DNA from: Bacteroidales bacterium
Lineage (GTDB): Bacteria; Bacteroidota; Bacteroidia; Bacteroidales; Marinilabiliaceae
Direction of reading: 5' to 3'
NCBI GenBank assembly: GCA_022768325.1
Contig: JALEMI010000020.1
Location: 1-64,000 of the forward strand
Length of the DNA: 64,000 bases
Translations under genes and position numbers: made by a program
Notes under the pieces: generated by a model
The model's database searches: none
What the model saw: the letters and a program-made list of their open reading frames with translations, nothing else
What the model was told of the DNA's origin: nothing
Shown here: in pieces, positions 44,821-53,778 of the stretch
Layout: each line of letters begins with the position of its first letter
Numbering within the stretch: position 1 is the stretch's first letter

Positions 44821-45458
44821 CGGCGGCCATAGTATTGGCTGTTGGAGTCTTGGGATTTTGGGTGTATGCCTCGGCCTCGATTAGCAGCGGTGTATTCATT
44901 GACGCGCAATGCGAGATTGAGCCGAGCGAGGGAATCTTGCTGACCTTTGACGACGGGCCGGACCCGGAGATGACGCCCAAAGTGTTGGACGTGCTCGACA
45001 GACATGGGCAGAAGGCGATATTCTTCGTCATTGGGGAGAAAGTGGACGCGCATCCTGAGATTGTGAGGGAGATTGTGCGTCGTGGGCATCAGGTGGGGAA
45101 TCATACATATAGCCACTCGCCATACGCCAACTTCTTGGGACGTGAACACTTGGAGGAGGAGATCCGAAAATGTGGCGATGCTGTGGAGCGGGCATGCGGA
45201 GTCAGGCCGACATTGTTTCGTCCGCCGCTGGGCATCTGTACGCACTTTATGGCATCGGCATTGCGGAATACGGGGTATAGGGCCGTAGGTTGGAGCGTCC
45301 GCTCATTTGACACTTGCGACGACCCTCGTGAGGAGGTTTTGGAGCGTGTGGTGGAGGAGATGGGGCCAGGGGCTATTGTCTTGCTGCACGACAGGTTGGA
45401 GAGAGCTGACTGGTTGGCGGAGAGCGTGTTGAGGGAGTGGGAGAAGAGAGTAAAATAG
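44802..45458 (+). CDS. Polysaccharide deacetylase (NodB/CE4) family protein
   Basis: A 218-residue protein with an N-terminal membrane anchor (about 5-25) and a CE4 domain: TFDDGPD (D50-D51), the metal-binding HTYSH (H101, H105), the RPPLG motif and an LLHDR motif with the last histidine. It is a periplasm-facing deacetylase. Inside a pigment cluster its substrate could be a sugar attached to the polyene, or a peptidoglycan or lipid carrier; the sequence does not say. It is the last gene of the plus-strand run. Confidence 0.82.
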   Translation: MQNWILTAAIVLAVGVLGFWVYASASISSGVFIDAQCEIEPSEGILLTFDDGPDPEMTPKVLDVLDRHGQKAIFFVIGEKVDAHPEIVREIVRRGHQVGNHTYSHSPYANFLGREHLEEEIRKCGDAVERACGVRPTLFRPPLGICTHFMASALRNTGYRAVGWSVRSFDTCDDPREEVLERVVEEMGPGAIVLLHDRLERADWLAESVLREWEKRVK

Positions 45459-45562
45459 CGAAATAACACATTCCGCTGCGCTTTCGGCCTGGCACACCCG
45501 CTACGCTCTATGGGTGGGTGTATCCGCTTCGCTTTCGACCTGGCACAGCAGCTTCACTCTAC

Positions 45563-45640
45563 GGCCTGGCACACCCGCTTCGCGTGTGTACCAGGTTACT
45601 GAGGTATGGCCCTTCGGGCCAGTCCAGGGTTGGGGACTGG
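45563..45640. repeat. Dispersed intergenic repeat, copy B
   Basis: Core GGCCTGGCACACCCGCTTCG..GTGTACCAGG..TGGCCCTTCGGGCCA, nearly the same as the copy at 54101-54180. Confidence 0.85.
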
Positions 45641-45761
45641 GGAGAGGCTGATGGCTCTCTGGTCGGGCGGACCCGCTGCGCTTTCGGTCTGGGCATATCC
45701 GCTGCGCTTTAGGGTGGGGTCTCCTGCTGCGCTCTATGGGTGAGTGTATCCGCTGCGCTTT

Positions 45762-45840
45762 CGGTCTGGTCCACCCGCTGCGCGTGTGTACCAGGTTACG
45801 GATGGTATGGCTTTTCGGGCCGGTAGTGGGTGGGACTGGG
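45762..45840. repeat. Dispersed intergenic repeat, copy C
   Basis: A more diverged core (GGTCTGGTCCACCCGCTGCG..GTGTACCAGGTTACGG..GGCTTTTCGGGCC) in the same orientation as copy B. Confidence 0.75.
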
Positions 45841-45883
45841 GGAGGCGTGAGGAAGGTGATGATGACGTGGTTTATTGTCGGAG

Positions 45884-46177
45884 TTAAATTGCCTCGGAGC
45901 AAATGGCGATTACGTCGACAAGCCAATGTTGCGACTGGCAGGCCAGCGGTTTCTGAAGAGTACGAGCGACGGAAGAACAGCTGGCGAAAGCAACAATTAG
46001 CCATTTCAGATAAGCAGACACGTCGGGGATAACGTCGGAGGAGACATCGGACAAGAGGCTAAAGGCTGGGGACAAGAACGAAGCCACCAATAGCAACACG
46101 GTAACGACTTCACTAAGGCGCAGAGTGGCAAGGCACTTACGCAGACGATATTTGACGGAGGTGAGAGAGTTTTCCAT
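45884..46177 (-). CDS. Hypothetical small membrane protein
   Basis: An open frame of 97 codons starting MENSLTSVKYRLRKC, with two hydrophobic segments (about 21-36 and 53-66). I do not recognise it. It lies between the topoisomerase terminator and the repeat patch; its upstream frame continues but crosses the terminator at 46335-46367, so the longer starts are unlikely (a third start at 46297 is possible). It could be a remnant. Not well supported. Confidence 0.35.
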   Translation of the reverse strand: MENSLTSVKYRLRKCLATLRLSEVVTVLLLVASFLSPAFSLLSDVSSDVIPDVSAYLKWLIVAFASCSSVARTLQKPLACQSQHWLVDVIAICSEAI

Positions 46178-46334
46178 TTCGCTTCGTTCTTCTGAGGTAA
46201 ACACTGTTGCGAGTTTATGGGCCACATCTTTGGGGTTTTGCGTCCCCCTTGTGAGAATGAGTTTGTGATGTGGTGGTTCGCTATGAGTATATACCATTTG
46301 GAGGCGATAGGTAAACGGGAATTGCAGAAAAAAT

Positions 46335-46367
46335 GAGATGCGGAATCGTTGGGGGATTCCGCATCTC
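46335..46367 (-). terminator. Terminator of the parE-parC operon
   Basis: A perfect 13-bp stem GAGATGCGGAATC/GATTCCGCATCTC with a 7-base loop followed on the minus strand by ATTTTTTC; about 27 bases after the parC stop. Confidence 0.92.
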
Positions 46368-46393
46368 GTGGGATGATTGGCGGGCAAGACGCT

Positions 46394-49039
46394 TTAGAAT
46401 AGGGTCTGCTCGGGTGCGGGATCGGGTTCGGGGGAATCGTCGGGAGACGAAGCGTCGTCGTCGGGCTGAGTGTTGCGGACGGTGGGGATGAGGGGTTCGA
46501 GCTCCTTGATCTTGCCAACCTCGTAGAGGGCGAGGCGTTTGCCTTTGGCCTTGATGCCCTTCTCGGCGATGAACTCGAAGGCATCGATTTGCTCAGCGGG
46601 ACGCCACTTGTCGGCACCGCCGTAGGTGAGGGAGAAGAGTGGATGATCTTCGTCGGAGAGGGCAATGAGCCGGCTCTTGGGATTCTCGCCGATGAAATTG
46701 GCAGGGCGGACGGAGAGGACCACCTTGAAACGCTTGATGTAGTGGAGGTTGGTCTCGCCATCGATGTATATGGCGGTCCAGACCTTGTGTGGGTCGAACT
46801 TTTCGATTTTGAGAATGTTATCCTCAAAGTGTTGCTCGAAGCCAGTGCCCGAGGTAATGGCTTCGCCAGAGGTGGTGATGATAAGAATCTTATCGTCGGG
46901 TCCGAACTCGCCGAGGAGGTCTCCACGGCCATCGGGATTGAGGCGGAGCGTCTCCCTCTCAAACCATATTTGCCTTCCGCCGAGAGTACTCTCACCGCGT
47001 CGTTTGAGGACGACCTTATGCACCTCGTTCTTTGTCACGACATTTCCACGCGAGGCACGACCTTTGACGGCGAGCGTAGCGAAATCGAAATCGAGAACGA
47101 CATTGCGGAGCTTGGCTCGGGGACGGAGGAGAACCTTGACCACCTCGGCCTCGCCGTTGGAATTGGCACTGAAATAGCGGAGCTTGGTTCCCTTGGTGGC
47201 AGTTGTGGTCTCGTACTCGCGGTCGCGGGTGATACCCGTGACCGTGAAACGCTTGGCGTAGGTTATGCCCGTCTCGCCATCGGAATAGACGGCGTTGTAG
47301 ACCGTGCGGGTATCGTTCTTCTTGAAGATGGCGAGATACATGACACCCGTTCCGACGTCGACCTTATCCTCGACCTTCTTGACGACATATCGGCCGTCGG
47401 TGTAGAAGATGATGACATCGTCGAGGTCTGAGCAATCGGCCACGTAGTCGCCCTTTTTAAGGCCGTAGCCGACGAAACCGTCCTCCTTATTGACATAGAG
47501 CTTCTTGTTTCGCTCGACGACTTTTGTGGCCTCGATATTATCGAAGGAGCGGATTTCGGTGAGGCGGGGGTGGGACGCGCCGTACTGTTTTTTCAGTCGG
47601 CGGAAATAGTTGATGGTGAAATCGACGATATGCTCGAGATGGTCCTTGGTCTGCGCCATCTCCTTGGCGAGGGCCTCAAGTTTGAGGTCGGCGGCTTGGG
47701 AGTTGAACTTCAGGATTCTGGCCATCTTGATTTCGAGGAGATGGAGAATGTCGTCGTGCGTGACATCGCGGAGCAGCTGGACATTGTTGGCCTTGAAATA
47801 GGCCTGCAGGCGAGAGTCGATGTGGAGGCAAGCCTCGTCGGTTGAGGCGGCTTGCTCGAACTCCTTATCCTTATATATGCGCTCCTCGATGAAAATCTTG
47901 TCGAGCGAGAGGAGGTGCCACTGTTGCGCCAGCTCGTCGAGATGAATCTGCAGCTCTTGCCTCAGGAGATCGACTGTGCGGTCGGTGCTGTGGCGGAGAA
48001 TGTCTGACACGCCGAGGAAACGGGGCTTACGGTCGACAATGACACAGGCATTGGGCGAGATGGAGAGTTCGCAATCGGTGAAGGCGTAGAGGGCATCGAT
48101 GGTCTTGTCGGGGGAGGCACCCGTCGGGAGATGGATAAGAATCTCGGCATTGGCGGCAGTATTGTCGTCAATTTTCTTGATCTTGATTTTCTTATCGTTG
48201 ACCTTAAGGATGGACTCGATGACCGAGGAGGTTGTCTTGGAGAAAGGAATCTCTGTTATGGCGAGAGTCTTGGCGTCGCGTTTCTCGATCTTGGCACGGA
48301 TTCGGACAGAGCCGCCTCGGAGACCGTCGTTGTACTTGGAGACATCGATGCTGCCGCCCGTAGGGAAATCGGGGTAGAGAGTGAAGGGCTTGCCTTCGAG
48401 ATAGGCGATGGAGGCATCGATGAGCTCGTTGAAATTGTGTGGGAGAATCTTTGAAGCGAGGCCTACGGCGATGCCCTCGACACCTTGCGCGAGGAGGAGC
48501 GGGAAACGGACAGGGAGCGTGACGGGCTCCTCATTGCGGCCGTCGTAGCTCTCCTTCCAGACGGTAGTCTTAGGGTTGAAGACGACATCGAGAGCGAACT
48601 TGGTGAGGCGGGCCTCGATGTAACGAGGGGCAGCCGCTCCGTCGCCCGTGATGATGTTACCCCAGTTGCCCTGCGTATCGACGAGGAGATCCTTCTGTCC
48701 GAGCTGTACCAGGGCGTCGCCGATGGAGGCATCGCCGTGGGGGTGGAAAGCCATTGTCGCGCCGACGATATTGGCCACCTTGTTGTAGCGGCCATCCTCC
48801 ATGCGGCTCATGGTGTGGAGGATTCGGCGTTGGACGGGTTTGAGACCGTCGTCGATATGCGGGACGGCTCGTTCGAGGATGACGTAGCTGGCGTAGTCGA
48901 GGAACCAGAGCCTATACATTCCGTGGAGATGGCTCTTCCGGACAGCGTCAGAATCCCAAGCTGGGGCGTTGCCAGCATCTTCGACGGGGAGAGCCTCTTC
49001 GGCGTTATCGTCTTGGTATGTTGTGTCGTCGGTAGTCAT
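46394..49039 (-). CDS. parC: DNA topoisomerase IV subunit A
   Basis: An 881-residue type IIA topoisomerase A subunit. The catalytic tyrosine is Y140 in AAAPRYIEARLT, with PVQRRILHTM (68-77) and the winged-helix segment FHPHGDASIGDALV upstream. The C-terminal beta-propeller region (about 490-830) has no QRRGGKG GyrA-box, which favours ParC over GyrA. It is encoded after parE with a 16-base gap, the usual arrangement. A C-terminal tail rich in D/P/S follows the propeller. Confidence 0.9.
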   Translation of the reverse strand: MTTDDTTYQDDNAEEALPVEDAGNAPAWDSDAVRKSHLHGMYRLWFLDYASYVILERAVPHIDDGLKPVQRRILHTMSRMEDGRYNKVANIVGATMAFHPHGDASIGDALVQLGQKDLLVDTQGNWGNIITGDGAAAPRYIEARLTKFALDVVFNPKTTVWKESYDGRNEEPVTLPVRFPLLLAQGVEGIAVGLASKILPHNFNELIDASIAYLEGKPFTLYPDFPTGGSIDVSKYNDGLRGGSVRIRAKIEKRDAKTLAITEIPFSKTTSSVIESILKVNDKKIKIKKIDDNTAANAEILIHLPTGASPDKTIDALYAFTDCELSISPNACVIVDRKPRFLGVSDILRHSTDRTVDLLRQELQIHLDELAQQWHLLSLDKIFIEERIYKDKEFEQAASTDEACLHIDSRLQAYFKANNVQLLRDVTHDDILHLLEIKMARILKFNSQAADLKLEALAKEMAQTKDHLEHIVDFTINYFRRLKKQYGASHPRLTEIRSFDNIEATKVVERNKKLYVNKEDGFVGYGLKKGDYVADCSDLDDVIIFYTDGRYVVKKVEDKVDVGTGVMYLAIFKKNDTRTVYNAVYSDGETGITYAKRFTVTGITRDREYETTTATKGTKLRYFSANSNGEAEVVKVLLRPRAKLRNVVLDFDFATLAVKGRASRGNVVTKNEVHKVVLKRRGESTLGGRQIWFERETLRLNPDGRGDLLGEFGPDDKILIITTSGEAITSGTGFEQHFEDNILKIEKFDPHKVWTAIYIDGETNLHYIKRFKVVLSVRPANFIGENPKSRLIALSDEDHPLFSLTYGGADKWRPAEQIDAFEFIAEKGIKAKGKRLALYEVGKIKELEPLIPTVRNTQPDDDASSPDDSPEPDPAPEQTLF

Positions 49040-49055
49040 GATGCGCGTTTGGTGA

Positions 49056-50966
49056 TTATTCTTCGTTTCCTTGGAGGACGAGAAGATCCTTGTCTATGAG
49101 GTCTTCCTCGATGACAAGATTGTCGATGATGAAATTTTGTCGGGAAGATGTGTTCTTACCCATATAGAACTCGAGGAGCTCGTGGACGGAGTCGGAGCTC
49201 TTGAGAGTTACGGTATCGAGGCGGATGCCTGGGCCGATAAACTCCTTGAACTCTTGCCAGTTGATCTCGCCGAGACCTTTGAAACGCGTAATCTCGCGTT
49301 GTGCGCCGAGTTGCTTAGCAGCCTTGTCACGTTCCTCCTCGGAATAGCAATAGAGCGTCTTCTTCTTATTGCGGACGCGGAAAAGGGGCGTCTGGAGAAT
49401 GAAGAGGTGTCCGTTCTTGATGACCTCGGGGAAGAACTGGAGGAAGAAGGTAATCATCAGGAGGCGGATGTGCATACCGTCGACATCGGCATCGGTTGCG
49501 ATGATAATCTTATTATAGCGCAGGCCGTCGATACCGTCCTCGATGTTGAGGGCACTCTGGAGTAGGAAGAACTCCTCATTCTTGTAGATGGTATCGCGTC
49601 GGAGGCCGAACGTGTTGAGAGGCTTACCTCGGAGGCTGAAGACGGCTTGCGTCTTGGCATCGCGGCTCTTGGTGATGGAGCCTGAAGCGGAGTCGCCCTC
49701 GGTGATGAAGATGGCCGTCTCCTCTCGTCGGTCGTTGTTGGCGTCGGTGAGATGGATGGTGCAATCGCGGAGCTTCTTGTTGTGGAGATTGGCTTTCTTG
49801 GCCTTTTCGCGCGCCTCCTTTTGAATGCCCGAGATGGCTTTGCGCTCCTTCTCGCTGTCGACAATCTTACGGTTTATGACATCGGCAGTATCGAGATTGC
49901 GTCGGAGATAGTTATCGAGATTCTCGGCGAGGAAATCGCCGACGAAGGCACGGATTGAGACACCACCCTCGGGGCTCATGTCCTTGCTTCCGAGCTTGGT
50001 CTTGGTCTGGCTCTCGAAGACGGGCTCTTGGATACGGATGGAGACGACGGCTGTGAGGCCTGAGCGGATGTCGGCGACATCGTAGTTCTTGCCGTAGTAG
50101 TCGCGGAGGGTCTTGACGACGGCCTCCTTGAAAGCCTGGAGGTGGGTGCCGCCCTGGGTGGTGTGCTGACCGTTTACGAAAGTGTAGTACTCCTCGCCGT
50201 AGTGGTCGCAGTGCGTCATGGCGATCTCGAGGTCGGCTGTCTCAAGATGGATGATTGGGTAGAGGGGATCCTCGGTCATGTTGTCGGTCATGAGATCGAC
50301 GACGCCGTTTTGGCTTTGGAACTTCTCGCCGTTGAACGTGAGCGTCAGCCCCCTATTGAGATAGGAGTAGTTCTTGAGCATCTGGATGATGAACTCGTCG
50401 CGGAAGGCGTAGTTCTCGAAGATCTCGGCATCGGGAGTGAACTGCACGAGGGTGCCGTTTTTCTCGGATGTTTCCTCAAGGGGATGCTCGGACGAGACCT
50501 TGCCTCGCGAGAACTCGACACACTTCATCTGCCCGTCGCGGAAAGCCGTGACCGTAAAGGAAGTGGAGAGGGCGTTGACGGCCTTGATGCCGACGCCATT
50601 GAGGCCAATGGACTTTTGGAAGACGGCATTATCGTACTTGCCGCCCGTATTCATCTTAGAAGCAACATCGACAACGGAGCCGAGGGGAATGCCACGACCG
50701 AAGTCGCGGACGGAGACATGGCCATCGGGCGAGAGCGTGACATCGATACGCTTACCGAACCCCATCATGAACTCATCGATAGAGTTGTCGATGACCTCTT
50801 TGATAAGGACATAGATGCCATCGTCGGCCTGAGTGCCGTCGCCGAGCTTTCCGATATACATACCGGGCCGTCGTCGGATGTGCTCTTGCCATTCGAGGGT
50901 TTTAATGCTGTCTTCGCCGTAGGAGGCCACAGAAGGTTGGGTGGTAAGATCTTCGCTGTCGCTCAT
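49056..50966 (-). CDS. parE: DNA topoisomerase IV subunit B
   Basis: A 636-residue type IIA subunit B with a GHKL ATPase ([37 protein letters not shown]), and a TOPRIM domain (EGDSASGS, then [13 protein letters not shown]). Start at 50966 (MSDSEDL) was chosen; the long in-frame extension to 51125 crosses a terminator hairpin. Topo IV removes links between replicated chromosomes. Co-transcribed with parC downstream. Confidence 0.93.
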   Translation of the reverse strand: MSDSEDLTTQPSVASYGEDSIKTLEWQEHIRRRPGMYIGKLGDGTQADDGIYVLIKEVIDNSIDEFMMGFGKRIDVTLSPDGHVSVRDFGRGIPLGSVVDVASKMNTGGKYDNAVFQKSIGLNGVGIKAVNALSTSFTVTAFRDGQMKCVEFSRGKVSSEHPLEETSEKNGTLVQFTPDAEIFENYAFRDEFIIQMLKNYSYLNRGLTLTFNGEKFQSQNGVVDLMTDNMTEDPLYPIIHLETADLEIAMTHCDHYGEEYYTFVNGQHTTQGGTHLQAFKEAVVKTLRDYYGKNYDVADIRSGLTAVVSIRIQEPVFESQTKTKLGSKDMSPEGGVSIRAFVGDFLAENLDNYLRRNLDTADVINRKIVDSEKERKAISGIQKEAREKAKKANLHNKKLRDCTIHLTDANNDRREETAIFITEGDSASGSITKSRDAKTQAVFSLRGKPLNTFGLRRDTIYKNEEFFLLQSALNIEDGIDGLRYNKIIIATDADVDGMHIRLLMITFFLQFFPEVIKNGHLFILQTPLFRVRNKKKTLYCYSEEERDKAAKQLGAQREITRFKGLGEINWQEFKEFIGPGIRLDTVTLKSSDSVHELLEFYMGKNTSSRQNFIIDNLVIEEDLIDKDLLVLQGNEE

Positions 50967-51019
50967 GAGAAGGAGTGTTGTGAGTCTGGTGGAAATGGGA
51001 GAGTCCCCAATTTTTGAGA

Positions 51020-51027
51020 CAAAGGTA
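51020..51027 (-). promoter_or_regulatory. Candidate promoter of the parE-parC operon
   Basis: Minus-strand TACCTTTG is a perfect -7 box, 54 bases before parE; a TTTC at 51050-51047 sits 19 bases upstream as a weak -33 match. Confidence 0.55.
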
Positions 51028-51051
51028 GGGATTTTTTTGGGGAGGCGAAAA

Positions 51052-51080
51052 GCCCCGCACCATGCGGGACAGTGCGGGGC
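51052..51080 (-). terminator. Hairpin downstream of the DUF5675 gene
   Basis: Nine-base stem GCCCCGCAC/GTGCGGGGC with an 11-base loop, followed on the minus strand by TTTTCGCC. It separates the DUF6266-DUF5675 pair from the topoisomerase promoter. Confidence 0.7.
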
Positions 51081-51144
51081 GGAGGGAGAGAGACGAGCGG
51101 AAGAGGGGGACCCGAGGGGAGACAAGCCCCTCAGAAAGAGAGGA

Positions 51145-51663
51145 TTAGGCGGCGAGACGCTTCAGCAGAGCGGACGGGAAGAAGCGGAGCAGCGGGACGG
51201 TGGTCGCAAACGGGCGAAGGGGTTCATTGTCAACGACTTCGGGCGCGAGGAAATCGTCGGAGATGGAGATGATGGCCTCGGGGTCTTGTCGCAAGATATT
51301 GACAATCTCAATCTCGGAGATGGTGCTGAGAGTGAGCCGGCCATTGGCGACGTACTTACCAGGGAGGATGCAGCCTGCGGTATCGGCGGGGACATTGCCG
51401 CGATGGATTCGGACGCCCGACATACCCGGGACATTGACAAGGATGGGGAGCTGGCGGCCGAACTTGGGGCTGTGGGTGAGGTCGAGACTGTAGATGCCCG
51501 CAGGGACGGCGGTCTTGCCCTTGACGGAGGGGCTGAAGGGGCGTGATGGAGGCTCGAGGGTGTCGCAGATGAAACGGGGCTGCTCATTGGCAGCTGCGAC
51601 AAAGAGGCGACCCATGCAATAGGAGTCGGTGTTCTCCTGGCGTGAGAGAGTGAATGTTAACAT
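51145..51663 (-). CDS. DUF5675 family protein
   Basis: A 172-residue protein starting [18 protein letters not shown], with the DUF5675 core [10 protein letters not shown]...VPAGIY...[19 protein letters not shown]. The HRGN...GCILPG end recalls the S-x-GC motif region of L,D-transpeptidase-like folds, but no function is established. It is preceded by a DUF6266 gene in the same direction, a pair often found near mobile or phage-related genes in Bacteroidota; nothing else phage-like is seen here. Confidence 0.72.
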   Translation of the reverse strand: MLTFTLSRQENTDSYCMGRLFVAAANEQPRFICDTLEPPSRPFSPSVKGKTAVPAGIYSLDLTHSPKFGRQLPILVNVPGMSGVRIHRGNVPADTAGCILPGKYVANGRLTLSTISEIEIVNILRQDPEAIISISDDFLAPEVVDNEPLRPFATTVPLLRFFPSALLKRLAA

Positions 51664-51750
51664 GATGTGAATGAGAATAGATGTGTTTGAATTGGTGCAT
51701 TGGGTAAAAGAACGGGGCGGGAGAAGGGCCTCCCCCACCCCGTTGGGAGG

Positions 51751-52365
51751 TTAGCTCAGAGCCTGATGGACAGAGGGCGAAGCGAGGTCGGACGTTGCCG
51801 CGAAGTAGTAGAGATGGAGGACATCGGTATCGGACGCCTCTTGGATGGAGGCGACGGAGAGCGTAGTCTCACCTGCGGAGATGTCGGCCGAGTAGTTGAG
51901 GGCCTTGCCTGAGGTCTCGTTGAGCACGGCGACGTAGACATTGGCACCGTAGAGTTCATCGTAGGGGGTTGGAGCATCCCACTGGACGGTGAGGTTGGAG
52001 CCGGAGAGGGAGGCAGAGGCCTCGAAGAGAGCGGTGCCCTCGGCGATGATGATGTCTTGTGGCAAGAGTTGGAACTCGTTGCCTACGGTCTTGGTGGCCT
52101 TTTGTCGGTTGACCTTGACGGCCTGCGGCCATCCGGAAGCTACGCCCGCATTGATGAAGCCGTGTCGGATGGACTCGAGGAAGGGTCGGATGGCCCTTGT
52201 GACGGCGCTGAGTCGGTTACGGACTTCGAGTTGCGCGGCTGTTTTGGCGTCAGCCACTTTTGAAGCAACGGAGCGAATATACGGAACACCACGCCAAGAA
52301 GCGCCAACAACTGTTCCGACTTTGCCAGAGAAGGGTCCGAGAATGCCTTGTTTGTAAACTGCCAT
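51751..52365 (-). CDS. DUF6266 family protein
   Basis: A 204-residue protein starting MAVYKQGILGPFSGKVGTVVGASW, the signature start of DUF6266. The middle has LEVRNRLSAVTRAIRPFLE and a beta-rich C-terminal half with fibronectin-like strands. Function unknown; no signal peptide or membrane helix is visible. It is preceded by a promoter about 230 bases upstream and followed by DUF5675 after 87 bases. Confidence 0.75.
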   Translation of the reverse strand: MAVYKQGILGPFSGKVGTVVGASWRGVPYIRSVASKVADAKTAAQLEVRNRLSAVTRAIRPFLESIRHGFINAGVASGWPQAVKVNRQKATKTVGNEFQLLPQDIIIAEGTALFEASASLSGSNLTVQWDAPTPYDELYGANVYVAVLNETSGKALNYSADISAGETTLSVASIQEASDTDVLHLYYFAATSDLASPSVHQALS

Positions 52366-52597
52366 TTCATAGATGTGTTTGATTGCCAAGTACAAATTTG
52401 TATATATAGGGGTATGTATTTGGCGTAAGTTAATAAATTAGTTTGCTTGTCAACATTGAATTGGTGTGTTGTTTGCCGCTGTCGCTTTTGGTGTGAGTGG
52501 CATCTATCGTGGCATTGGGCTGGGATTTTGAGCCGTTGTCGGGGATGTGCCGTGTTCATCATTACTTGGCGGGCGGTTTGTTGTTTTGTTGACAATG

Positions 52598-52628
52598 CAA
52601 AGGTAGGAATGATTTTTGGATTTGCAAT
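52598..52628 (-). promoter_or_regulatory. Promoter of the DUF6266-DUF5675 pair
   Basis: Minus-strand TACCTTTG (52605-52598) with ATTG (52628-52625, one mismatch to TTTG) 19 bases upstream. Confidence 0.6.
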
Positions 52629-52824
52629 AATTATGGGTGGAATTTTGCGAAAAATTTTTTGAAGTGGTTTTTTATGGTGGATGGGTATGATGTGGATGGT
52701 CGGGGGAGAGGGGGGCACAGCGTGGGTTCTGTTCATTCAGCGGTGTAGTATGATGGACGGTCGGGAGACCGTCCTTCCCAGTGGGCGTTTCGTGTGTGTG
52801 GGGGGGGGACATGAAAATGAGAAA

Positions 52825-52843
52825 GCCCCGCTTTGGGCGGGGC
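52825..52843 (-). terminator. Terminator after the HIT gene
   Basis: Seven-base GC stem GCCCCGC/GCGGGGC with a five-base loop, followed on the minus strand by TTTCTCATTTTC. Confidence 0.75.
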
Positions 52844-52885
52844 TGGTTGTTGTGTGGGGAGAGGTGGTGTGTGTGTGTGCGGGGT

Positions 52886-53278
52886 CTATAGTTTGGAGGC
52901 TATGGACTCGGCGATTTGTTTGAATTCTTGTTCGGAGAGGTGGACGCGCTCGTTTTTGAAGTTGAGGGTGGCTTCGGAGTCCATGGGGACGAGGTGGATG
53001 TGGGCGTGTGGGACATCGAAGCCGAGGACTGCGACGCCGACGCGTTTGCAGTCGAGTGCTTCTTTTTGAGCCTTGGCGACGCGTTGCGCGAACTTGGTGA
53101 GGCTGGCGAGCCTATCGGGGTCGAGGTCGAAGAGGTAGTCAGTCTCGATTTTTGGGACGCAGAGGGTGTGACCCTTGGCGAGAGGGTTGATGTCGAGAAA
53201 GGCGTAGTTTTGTTCGTCCTCTGCGATTTTGTAGGAAGGGATTTCGCCGTTGATGATTTTGGAGAATATGGTTGCCAT
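52886..53278 (-). CDS. HIT-family nucleotide-binding protein
   Basis: A 130-residue histidine-triad protein with HAHIHL at 91-96 and the FLDINPLAKGHTLCVPK block. HIT proteins of this group hydrolyse nucleoside phosphoramidates or dinucleoside polyphosphates. It follows greA by 14 bases and is probably co-transcribed with it. The histidine triad is intact. Confidence 0.93.
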   Translation of the reverse strand: MATIFSKIINGEIPSYKIAEDEQNYAFLDINPLAKGHTLCVPKIETDYLFDLDPDRLASLTKFAQRVAKAQKEALDCKRVGVAVLGFDVPHAHIHLVPMDSEATLNFKNERVHLSEQEFKQIAESIASKL

Positions 53279-53292
53279 ATTAACAATATGAA

Positions 53293-53778
53293 TTATTCAA
53301 CAGCGACAGCTATTTCGAGGACCTCGAAGGTCATGAGACCAGCGGGAACTTTGATTTCGACCTTATCGCCGACTTTCTTGCCGATGAGACCTTTGGCGAT
53401 GGGCGTGGTGAGGGAGATCTTACCCGCCTTGAGGTCGGAGCCTTCTGTCTCTGGGACGATGGTGTAGGTCATTTTGGCCTTGGTCTTGGCGTTGAGAATC
53501 GTGACGCGGCTAAGGAGCTGCACAGACGAATTGTCGAGCTTGGAGGTGTCGATTACTCGGCTGTTTGCTATGGTGGTTTTGAGCTTCATGATTTTGGCCT
53601 CCAGGTGGGCTTGCGCCTCCTTGGCGGCGTCGTATTCGGCGTTTTCGGAGAGATCGCCCTTGTCTCGTGCCTCAGAGATAGCGGCGATGACCTTAGGCCT
53701 CTCGACGCTTTCGAGTTGGGCCAGCTCTTCTTTCATTTTCTTGAGTCCGGCTTCTGTGACGTAGTTCATAGATGACAT
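53293..53778 (-). CDS. greA: Transcription elongation factor GreA
   Basis: A 161-residue GreA with the N-terminal coiled coil carrying the acidic tip (SEARDKGDLSENAEYDAAKEAQ, in two parts) and a C-terminal FKBP-like domain (LTTPIAKGLIGKKVGDKVEIKVP). It rescues backtracked RNA polymerase by stimulating RNA cleavage. The start at 53778 is supported by GAGGAGACACT directly before the ATG, an unusually good Shine-Dalgarno for this phylum; an internal ATG at 53769 is possible. Confidence 0.95.
   Translation of the reverse strand: MSSMNYVTEAGLKKMKEELAQLESVERPKVIAAISEARDKGDLSENAEYDAAKEAQAHLEAKIMKLKTTIANSRVIDTSKLDNSSVQLLSRVTILNAKTKAKMTYTIVPETEGSDLKAGKISLTTPIAKGLIGKKVGDKVEIKVPAGLMTFEVLEIAVAVE

Larger units (their letters stand above)
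45459..45883. repeat. Intergenic patch of dispersed-repeat units
   Basis: 425 bases with no credible gene. It is built of degenerate CCGCTKCGCTTTCGG and CCTGGCACACCCGCT units around two full cores of the dispersed repeat (45563-45640 and 45762-45840, copies B and C). Spacing between units is irregular. The pigment cluster ends at the left edge of this patch. Confidence 0.75.
52366..52885. other. Intergenic region before the DUF6266 gene
   Basis: 520 bases with no convincing gene. Contains a promoter (52598-52628), a short perfect hairpin GGACGGTC/GACCGTCC near 52755-52775 and the HIT-gene terminator (52825-52843). The part between the promoter and the DUF6266 start (about 230 bases) would form an unusually long untranslated leader. 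Confidence 0.55.

Noticed and set aside
45459-45883. CRISPR-like array
   Set aside because: Units recur with irregular spacing, variable length and sequence and no cas genes are in the window.
46178-46387. Extended N-terminus of the 45884-46177 open frame
   Set aside because: The extension would place the start before the parC terminator hairpin (46335-46367), and its sequence has no family resemblance.
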